In this document: one piece after another, positions 6,995-12,404 of the stretch
Numbering within the stretch: position 1 is the first letter of the stretch
Layout: each line of letters opens with the position of its first letter
Assembly: GCA_046302135.1 (NCBI GenBank)
Contig: JBKCIQ010000053.1
Span: 1 to 12,404 of the forward strand
Length of the DNA: 12,404 bases
Origin: AM-1111 sp046302135
GTDB taxonomy: Bacteria; Bacteroidota; Bacteroidia; B-17B0; Aurantibacillaceae
Direction of reading: 5' to 3'
Made by a program: the position numbers and the translations under genes
Notes under the pieces: model-generated
What the model saw: only the letters and a program-made list of their open reading frames with translations
Told to the model about the DNA's origin: nothing
The model's database searches: none

Positions 6995-8002
6995 ATGAAT
7001 ATAATCATACCTATGGCCGGTCTCGGAAAAAGAATGAGGCCACATACCCTCACTACTGCTAAACCACTGATTCCGGTTGCAGGAAAATCCGTTGTTGAGA
7101 GATTGGTGGAGGACATCACAAAGGTTTGTGGTGAAAAAATAAATGAAATTGCGTTTATAATCAATCCTTCGTTTGGAAAAGCAGTTGAAGAAAACTTGCT
7201 TGCAATTGCAAAAAATCAGGGTGCAAAAGGAAGCATTTGGTATCAGGAAGAGGCATTAGGAACCGCGCATGCAATCATGTGCGCTGAGCCTGTATTAAAT
7301 GGCAAAACTGTAGTTGCTTTTGCAGATACTTTGTTTAAAGCTGACTTTAAAATGGACACAACGCATGATGGTGTAATTTGGGTACAGAAGATTGACGACC
7401 CAAGTCAGTTTGGCGTAGTAAAAATTAATAAGGATAATGTAATTACCGATTTTCTTGAAAAGCCAAAGGAGTTTGTCAGTGACCTTGCGATTATTGGAAT
7501 TTATTATTTCAAAGACGGTGCTTACCTTAAATCTGAATTGCGTTATTTGTTGGACAACAACATTCGAGAAAAAGGAGAGTATCAACTTACAAATGCTTTG
7601 GAAAACATGAAGGCAAAAGGTACCAGGTTCGTTCCCGGAAAAGTGAGTGAATGGCTTGATTGCGGTAACAAGGCGGCAACAGTAAATACCAATCAGCGTA
7701 TACTCGAATATGACAAAGGGAACCCTAGATTAAGAGGGAAAAATGTACACATTGAAAACTCTGTCATAATCGAACCATGTTTTTTGGGTGATGATTCAAG
7801 AATAATTAACTCTGTAATCGGACCACACGTTTCAATTGGAAAGGCTTCAAGTGTTGAAAACTCTGTTATCAGAAATTCAATCATTCAGAATAACAGCAAA
7901 TTGATTTCGGTTAATATTGCTGATTCAATGATAGGAAACAATGCTGAGGTACTTGGTAATTCACGCGACCTTAACATTGGAGACTTCACAACATTATCTT
8001 GA
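6995..8002 (+). CDS. Sugar-phosphate nucleotidyltransferase with C-terminal left-handed beta-helix
   Basis: Predicted to transfer a nucleotidyl group from an NTP to a sugar 1-phosphate, giving an NDP-sugar for surface glycans. Residues 1-30 hold the nucleotide-binding signature 'PMAGLGKRMRPHTLTTAKPL' followed by 'IPVAGK'. 'EALGTAHAI' (86-94) and 'FADTLF' with D111 match the active site; 'EWLDCGN' (219-225) with D222 would be the second metal Asp. Residues about 247-325 are hexapeptide-like ('NVHIENSVIIEP', 'IINSVIGPHVSIGKASSVENSVI'), a short left-handed beta-helix. Sugar and nucleotide specificity cannot be told from sequence; glucose or mannose 1-phosphate are both plausible. At 335 residues it is shorter than GlmU and lacks a clear acetyltransferase module. 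It is first in a four-gene operon, three bases before the TPR gene. Confidence 0.9.
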   Translation: MNIIIPMAGLGKRMRPHTLTTAKPLIPVAGKSVVERLVEDITKVCGEKINEIAFIINPSFGKAVEENLLAIAKNQGAKGSIWYQEEALGTAHAIMCAEPVLNGKTVVAFADTLFKADFKMDTTHDGVIWVQKIDDPSQFGVVKINKDNVITDFLEKPKEFVSDLAIIGIYYFKDGAYLKSELRYLLDNNIREKGEYQLTNALENMKAKGTRFVPGKVSEWLDCGNKAATVNTNQRILEYDKGNPRLRGKNVHIENSVIIEPCFLGDDSRIINSVIGPHVSIGKASSVENSVIRNSIIQNNSKLISVNIADSMIGNNAEVLGNSRDLNIGDFTTLS

Positions 8003-8005
8003 GTA

Positions 8006-9787
8006 ATGTCACAGAGCAAAATACTCCGTTTATCAATGGGCTCTAGTTTTAAATCTATTGTTGTTTTTATTATCTCTTTATTTTTCTTGATTGTTGTTTT
8101 TTCTTGTAAGTCAGTGAAAAAAACTCAGAGTTCTGCAAACCACACATCATACAGAGAGTCGCCTGAGGAATCTAAGTGTAAAAGTTTTTATGTTGAAGCA
8201 TGCAGGCATAAGGCACTCGGAAATCCTGAGCTGGCACTCGAGCAATTTAAAAAGGCACTCGAGCTCTCACCGAAAAACGCCGCAATTTTCTATGAAATAG
8301 GAAACGTTTATAAACACATTCATAAATATGATGCGGCAATCAAGTACTCAAAATCTGCAATAAACATAGACAATTCAAATCCTTGGTACCATTTGCTTTA
8401 CATCGACTGTTTAAGTGAGGCTCATCAATATAACGAAGCGGCAGAGGCATGTGCAAGCATGGTAAAATTATTTCCAAACAACCAAGATTTCCATTCTCGT
8501 TTAGCTGAGGAATACGAAAACGCAGGTAAATACGAAAGTGCACTAAAAGTGTATGAATTGATCGAGAAGAAATTTCCCCCTGTTGATCAGGATATATTGT
8601 TAAACAGATTGAAGGTTTTACGTACTTTAAAAAAATCTGCTGAAGAGGAACTCTTATTGATACGATTAATAAAAGAGAATCCTTCAGAAACCAATTATTA
8701 CATTCATCTTGCTGATTTGTACAAGGAGAATAATCGCGCGGAAAAAGCAATGGAGATCTACAAAAAAATTTCCGAAAAAGATCCTGATAATCCTTTCGTT
8801 CATTTATCGTTGGCAGATTATTACAGATCCCAAAGAAATGATTCAATGTTTTTTAAAGAGTTAAAATCTGCATTCTATAGCCCGGTGCTTGAGCTGAATG
8901 AGAAAAGTAAAATTTTAATTTCTTTTTATACGATCAGCGATCAATATCCTGAATACAGACAAAAGGGAATTGAACTATGTGAAATTTTAAATGAGGTTCA
9001 TCCTGACAACCCAAAATCTCATACCATCTACGCCGATTATTTGTCCCGCGAAGGAAGACTAGAAGAGGCACGATTACAATATTTATCCGCCCTTAATTAT
9101 GAGTCCGGTTTTTTTGCCATCTGGCAGGAAGTACTAAAAATAGATGTGGAGTTGCAAGATTATAATTCCCTTGAAAAACACAGTAGAGAAGCATCCGAGC
9201 TTTTTCCTTTGCAACCCTTACCGGTTTTTTATTTGGGTGCAGCAAAGATTCAATTGAAAAAATACCAGGAAGGAATTGAGTTTTTGAATGAGGCAAAAGA
9301 ATTGGCAATTCTAGATACACAGCTTCTCGTTCAGATAAATATTAATTTGGTGGATGCTTACAATTATCTAAAAAAATTCAGAGAAAGTGATATCGCGTTT
9401 CAGCGTGCCAATGAACTTGATGCTGAGAATGTTTATCTTCTTAACAATTATAGTTATTATTTGTCTTTGAGAAAGGAGAAATTAGATCTGGCAGAGGAAT
9501 TATCGGCAAAGGCAAACAAACTCCAACCCGATAACCCGCAATTTCTGGATACTTATGCGTGGATATTGTATCAGCTTGGTAAATATAAAGAGGCTAAAGT
9601 GTGGATGGAAAAGGCATTAAAAGCTGAAGGTGACAAAAATGGAGTAATACTTGAACATTACGGAGACATTTTGTTTCAGCTTAATCAGATTGAAACTGCA
9701 GTAGATTACTGGAACAAATCAAAATCTACAGGCAGGCATTCAGAGTTCATAGACAAGAAAATATCTGAAAGAAAAATCTATGAATAA
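8006..9787 (+). CDS. Tetratricopeptide-repeat lipoprotein
   Basis: A 593-residue envelope lipoprotein built of TPR helices. The N-terminus has a long hydrophobic stretch (residues 18-32) ending in the lipobox 'VFSC' with C34 as the predicted lipidation site. The start may be M1 or M11 (MGSSFKS...), which would give a more typical signal length. TPR units run from about residue 60 to 575; clear ones include 'GNPELALEQFKKALELSPKN' (72-91), 'HKYDAAIKYSKSAINIDNSN' (106-125), 'NRAEKAMEIYKKISEKDPDN' (243-262) and 'GKYKEAKVWMEKALKAEGDK' (525-544). TPR domains mediate protein contacts; the partner is unknown. The stop overlaps the next gene by eight bases, so translation is probably coupled. In Bacteroidota a TPR gene often precedes DUF4292 and EnvC, which suggests a shared envelope task. 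Confidence 0.9.
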   Translation: MSQSKILRLSMGSSFKSIVVFIISLFFLIVVFSCKSVKKTQSSANHTSYRESPEESKCKSFYVEACRHKALGNPELALEQFKKALELSPKNAAIFYEIGNVYKHIHKYDAAIKYSKSAINIDNSNPWYHLLYIDCLSEAHQYNEAAEACASMVKLFPNNQDFHSRLAEEYENAGKYESALKVYELIEKKFPPVDQDILLNRLKVLRTLKKSAEEELLLIRLIKENPSETNYYIHLADLYKENNRAEKAMEIYKKISEKDPDNPFVHLSLADYYRSQRNDSMFFKELKSAFYSPVLELNEKSKILISFYTISDQYPEYRQKGIELCEILNEVHPDNPKSHTIYADYLSREGRLEEARLQYLSALNYESGFFAIWQEVLKIDVELQDYNSLEKHSREASELFPLQPLPVFYLGAAKIQLKKYQEGIEFLNEAKELAILDTQLLVQININLVDAYNYLKKFRESDIAFQRANELDAENVYLLNNYSYYLSLRKEKLDLAEELSAKANKLQPDNPQFLDTYAWILYQLGKYKEAKVWMEKALKAEGDKNGVILEHYGDILFQLNQIETAVDYWNKSKSTGRHSEFIDKKISERKIYE

Positions 9788-10682
9788 AGTTTCTAGAAAA
9801 ATAAATTTTTTGTTCATCTGCGCTGTGGTTTTATTCTTTTCCATTTCTTGTAAAACAAAAAAGAAAGCGCAGGAAGCTACAAATAAACAATCGGTATCCG
9901 TTATAGATAGTGTTGATGAAAAATGTAAGATGGATTATAAAAACAGTAAAACTTTGGTTCGCCTGATGAAACAACACGAGCTGGAGTTTAAAACATTTAG
10001 TGGAAAATTGAATTGTGAAGTGAACTCGGGTCAGGAGGAAAATAGTTTTAATATCTCGGTTAGGTGTCGTAAAGATTCGGCGATCTGGATCAACATTTCA
10101 AAATTGGGAATTGATGCGCTTCGCATGTTAATCACTAGAGATACTGTGAAATTTATGATTATGACCAACCTAGGTGAGCTGGATAAAGGATATTTTAAAG
10201 GGGACTACTCTTACATAAACCATGCGCTCAATGCAGATTTGGATTATGATATGCTTCAATCTTTGTTGGTTGGAAACAGTGCTGATTTTTTAAATGACAG
10301 CATTCGAATGAAGGGAGGAAAAGACAAAAGTAATTGCCTATATTACCTAAGTACGGTGAGAAGAAGAAAATTTAATAAAATAATCGATGGCAAGGAGCCT
10401 AAAGAAAGTTTGCAGGCAATCTGGCTTGATCCGCTCACTTGGAAAATAACTATGTTAGAATTCATTGATGTTGCAACAAATAGGAAATTCTCTGCATGCT
10501 ACGGACAGTTTCAGCAATTTGAAAATACAAGTGTTCCTCTTAAGCATACTTACAATATTTCAGCAGAAAAATCAGTAAAAGTTGATATGAACTGGTCTAA
10601 GTTCACGTTTAATGAGCCTGTATCTTTTCCGTACAAAGTACCTTCTTCTTATGAGCAATTAATTTTAAAGGAAAAGAAATGA
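9780..10682 (+). CDS. DUF4292 lipoprotein, LolB-like in appearance
   Basis: A 300-residue predicted lipoprotein of the DUF4292 family. The signal peptide ends at 'SISC' with C24 as lipidation site, followed by a Lys-rich tether. The body (about 70-290) shows short beta-strands: 'FKTFSGKLNCEV', 'SFNISVRCRKDSAIWINIS', 'GIDALRMLITRDTVKFMI', then 'YDMLQSLLVGN' and a second strand-rich half. 'FSGKL...RxRKDSAIWI...G.ALR.LIT...LLVGN' recalls the layout of LolB (GRL, strand-rich sheet, helix ending in 'L..G'), which receives lipoproteins at the outer membrane. That functional link is inference, since the family is annotated as unknown. It overlaps the TPR gene by eight bases and EnvC by four (ATGA). 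If correct it would help insert or stabilise envelope lipoproteins such as its neighbour. Confidence 0.88.
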   Translation: MNKVSRKINFLFICAVVLFFSISCKTKKKAQEATNKQSVSVIDSVDEKCKMDYKNSKTLVRLMKQHELEFKTFSGKLNCEVNSGQEENSFNISVRCRKDSAIWINISKLGIDALRMLITRDTVKFMIMTNLGELDKGYFKGDYSYINHALNADLDYDMLQSLLVGNSADFLNDSIRMKGGKDKSNCLYYLSTVRRRKFNKIIDGKEPKESLQAIWLDPLTWKITMLEFIDVATNRKFSACYGQFQQFENTSVPLKHTYNISAEKSVKVDMNWSKFTFNEPVSFPYKVPSSYEQLILKEKK

Positions 10683-12019
10683 GTGTTTTAAAATCAGCAA
10701 TAAGAAAATATAATTTTTTGCTGTTGTTATTTTTAACATGTGCCTCAGCCTTTGCGCAAAAACAGCCAAAAAACATTTCAGATGCTCAGAAAAATAAAAA
10801 GAAATTAAATGAAGAAATTAAAAACCTTGATGCTGTTTTAGGTCAAACCAAGACCTCAAGAAACATTGCGATGCTTCATGTTCAAACCCTAAACCTTAAG
10901 ATATCCAAGAGAGAGGAGTTGATAGGTAATATTAATTATGAGATAAAACAGGTTAATGGAGAACTAGAAACTAAACGCAATCAAATTAAACAACTTACAA
11001 GAGATCTTGACACATTGAAAAGCAGATACAGTAAGCTGCTGAAATATGCACAAAAAAATAATAGTAGTTTTAATAAACTAATGTTTGTTTTTTCAAGTAA
11101 AGATTTTAATCAGGCGTTTCAGAGAATTAATTATATGCAAGAAATAAATTTAAAAAGGCGTGTCCATGCAGACTCAATAGTTTCAAAACATAAAAGACTT
11201 TTGTACGAAAAAGACGTATTGAGTAAAAAAGCAGAGGAAAAAAATATTTTGCTTGGTTCTGAAGAAAAGGAGAAAGGTATTTTGGCAATAGAAAAAGATC
11301 AACAGGAAGTTGAGTTATCAAAACTATCAGAAAAAGAAAAAAAGCTTAAGCAAGAGCTTGAGGAAAAGAAGAAAGATGTTTTAGCGATAGATAAAAAGAT
11401 AAAAGAAATGATAGCTGAAATAGCGCTGAAGGAGCAGAGAGAGCGGGAGGAGAAAGAGAGAATTAAACTTGAAAAGAAAAAAAAGAGGGCCGAGGAACTT
11501 GCTTTGAAGGAAAAGTCTAAAAAGTCCGGTGGTGATACTAAGGTTAAAACAGAGAAGGTAGAAGTTACTTCACCGGAAAGAGATATTGATGAAGAGTTAT
11601 CTGCGGACTTTGCAGGAAATAAAGGCAAATTACCATGGCCGGTTCCCAATGGAGTAATAACGGAAGGGTTTGGTCCGCATCAGCATCCCAAGATAAAAGA
11701 AGTTACCATAAACAATTCGGGTGTGGACATTACCTCAACCACAAAAAATGCAACAGCAAGATCAGTTTTCGGTGGAGAGGTAACTTTGATTGCTCCTATG
11801 CCTGACGGTAATTCGAAAATTTTAATTATTAGGCATGGTACATACCTAAGTGTGTATACCAATCTTGCAAAAGTTTTTGTGAAGCAGGGCGATAAGGTTT
11901 CATTAAAACAAAGCATAGGTGAAATTTTATTTAATGAAGAATCAGGAGGAATTACTTTAAACCTGCAGATCTGGAAAGGTCAAACAAAACTCAATCCTGA
12001 GGATTGGTTGCATAAGTAA
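10679..12019 (+). CDS. envC: EnvC-type murein hydrolase activator (degenerate M23/LytM domain)
   Basis: A 446-residue periplasmic protein: signal peptide (cleavage near AFA, residue 26), a long coiled coil about 30-280 that becomes extremely Lys/Glu-rich after 210, a low-complexity linker to about 312, and a LytM domain 318-446. The LytM fold is recognisable ('PWPVPNGVITEGFGPHQHP', 'GVDITS', 'IIRHGTYLSVYTNL', 'VKQGDKVSLKQSIGEI'), but the zinc-binding set is broken: the usual His of HxxxD is N346 (D350 remains) and the HxH is N428-L-Q430. It therefore cannot act as a zinc endopeptidase and fits EnvC, which activates cell-separating amidases in the periplasm. The coiled coil is the part that in E. 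coli docks on FtsEX; that partner is not in this window. ATGA overlap with DUF4292 indicates coupled translation. It is the last gene of the operon. Confidence 0.9.
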   Translation: MSVLKSAIRKYNFLLLLFLTCASAFAQKQPKNISDAQKNKKKLNEEIKNLDAVLGQTKTSRNIAMLHVQTLNLKISKREELIGNINYEIKQVNGELETKRNQIKQLTRDLDTLKSRYSKLLKYAQKNNSSFNKLMFVFSSKDFNQAFQRINYMQEINLKRRVHADSIVSKHKRLLYEKDVLSKKAEEKNILLGSEEKEKGILAIEKDQQEVELSKLSEKEKKLKQELEEKKKDVLAIDKKIKEMIAEIALKEQREREEKERIKLEKKKKRAEELALKEKSKKSGGDTKVKTEKVEVTSPERDIDEELSADFAGNKGKLPWPVPNGVITEGFGPHQHPKIKEVTINNSGVDITSTTKNATARSVFGGEVTLIAPMPDGNSKILIIRHGTYLSVYTNLAKVFVKQGDKVSLKQSIGEILFNEESGGITLNLQIWKGQTKLNPEDWLHK

Positions 12020-12132
12020 CGTAGTTAATTCTAAATTTTTTATTCGAAATATTCCATTCGATTTTTCCGGATGACTTTTCCGTTTTCTAGAGATTCAGGA
12101 TCAGCCACCTTCACCGTTTTGAAACTCTCTTC

Positions 12133-12158
12133 GTTCTTTTTGCATGATCAAAAAGAAC
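12133..12158. repeat. Perfect inverted repeat, 10-base arms with a 6-base loop
   Basis: GTTCTTTTTG at 12133-12142 and CAAAAAGAAC at 12149-12158 are exact reverse complements around CATGAT. It sits in the non-coding segment after envC and lacks a T-run adjacent on the plus strand, so terminator function is not obvious. Confidence 0.85.
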
Positions 12159-12198
12159 CAAAAAATCTTTCTTATAGCGAAGATTTAAATCCCTCCCT

Positions 12199-12271
12199 AC
12201 TTTTTTGCTTGATCAGGGCAAATGTGCAGTGCACATTTGAGCCCGGAAGTGCGTTGGGGTAGCAAAAAAGT
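12199..12271. repeat. Nested inverted repeats forming a long hairpin
   Basis: Outer arms ACTTTTTTGCT (12199-12209) and AGCAAAAAAGT (12261-12271) enclose an inner perfect palindrome, CAAATGTGCA (12219-12228) and TGCACATTTG (12230-12239) around one G. The inner stem can extend by GGG (12216-12218) with CCC (12242-12244) across a two-base bulge. This is a strong candidate for a structured intergenic element. Confidence 0.8.
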
Positions 12272-12304
12272 CAAGGCTTCATTTTTTCTTTTACTCGTTT
12301 CCTC

Positions 12305-12329
12305 GCAATTTTACTTCTTCAAAAATTGC
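12305..12329. repeat. Inverted repeat GCAATTTT/AAAATTGC
   Basis: Arms 12305-12312 and 12322-12329 are exact reverse complements around a nine-base loop. It is the third hairpin in the right-end segment. Function unknown. Confidence 0.7.
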
Positions 12330-12404
12330 TATAAGTAGCGCGATCTCTTCGTGTCCACTCAGAGCTGCACTCCTTGATTAACGCAATTTTATCATTCGTA
12401 AAAC

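Larger units (their letters stand above)
6995..12019 (+). other. Four-gene envelope operon (nucleotidyltransferase, TPR lipoprotein, DUF4292, EnvC)
   Basis: All four genes lie on the plus strand with spacings of +3, -8 and -4 bases and no terminator between them. Three products are envelope proteins (two lipoproteins and one periplasmic), and the first makes an activated sugar. One transcript is the simplest reading. Confidence 0.85.
12020..12404. other. Non-coding, palindrome-rich right-end segment
   Basis: The 385 bases after envC carry no recognisable gene. They hold three separate hairpins and repeated TTTTTTG/CAAAAAA stretches, the look of an intergenic repeat element that may occur many times in the genome. 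I see no typical intrinsic terminator directly after envC. A 63-codon open frame here (12071-12262) runs straight through two palindromes and is unlikely to be a gene. Confidence 0.6.

Noticed and set aside
11299..11649. Minus-strand Ser/Phe-rich frame
   Set aside because: It is the complement of the Lys/Glu-rich EnvC coiled coil.
12071..12262. Possible 63-residue protein after envC
   Set aside because: It has no recognisable domain and runs through two perfect palindromes, which suggests repeat DNA rather than coding sequence.

Overview
The window looks like chromosomal DNA from a member of the Bacteroidota. The reasons are: a large secreted protein built from SprB-like, PKD-like and Ig-like repeats; an OmpA-like/PorT-type beta-barrel protein; a SWIB-domain protein with a histone-like tail; the lipoprotein–DUF4292–EnvC gene order; A-rich translation start regions without clear Shine-Dalgarno sequences; and TAnnTTTG-like -7 boxes. 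I cannot name a genus or species.

Layout. Positions 1-4341 (minus strand) hold the 5' part of a giant multidomain surface or secreted protein. Its frame is cut by one in-frame TAA at 1348-1350, then stays open for 449 more codons of the same repeat family to the left edge. Positions 4342-4711 are a divergent intergenic region. A small SWIB-domain, lysine-rich DNA-associated protein (4712-5038, plus) follows, with a strong intrinsic terminator. Next comes queG, epoxyqueuosine reductase (5116-6048, plus), which starts with TTG. It converges on a beta-barrel outer-membrane protein gene (6088-6678, minus), and the hairpin for that gene's terminator lies inside the 3' end of queG. After a 316-base divergent gap, a tightly packed four-gene plus-strand operon runs 6995-12019: sugar-phosphate nucleotidyltransferase, TPR lipoprotein, DUF4292 lipoprotein (LolB-like in appearance) and an EnvC-type murein hydrolase activator with a degenerate LytM domain. 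The last 385 bases are non-coding and rich in inverted repeats.

How the genes relate. The four-gene operon is an envelope set: a sugar-nucleotide enzyme, two lipoproteins and a periplasmic regulator of peptidoglycan cleavage, with gaps of 3 bases, -8 bases and -4 bases that suggest translational coupling. The other genes look like independent units: tRNA modification (queG), nucleoid or chromatin-like DNA binding (SWIB), a surface barrel and a giant adhesin-like protein. I see no CRISPR array, insertion sequence, tRNA or rRNA, and no convincing new defence system. The most notable points are the nonsense codon in the repeat protein, a jelly-roll P-domain-like insertion inside one of its Ig-like domains, the H1-tail/SWIB fusion, the LolB-like look of DUF4292 beside EnvC, and the palindrome-rich right end.
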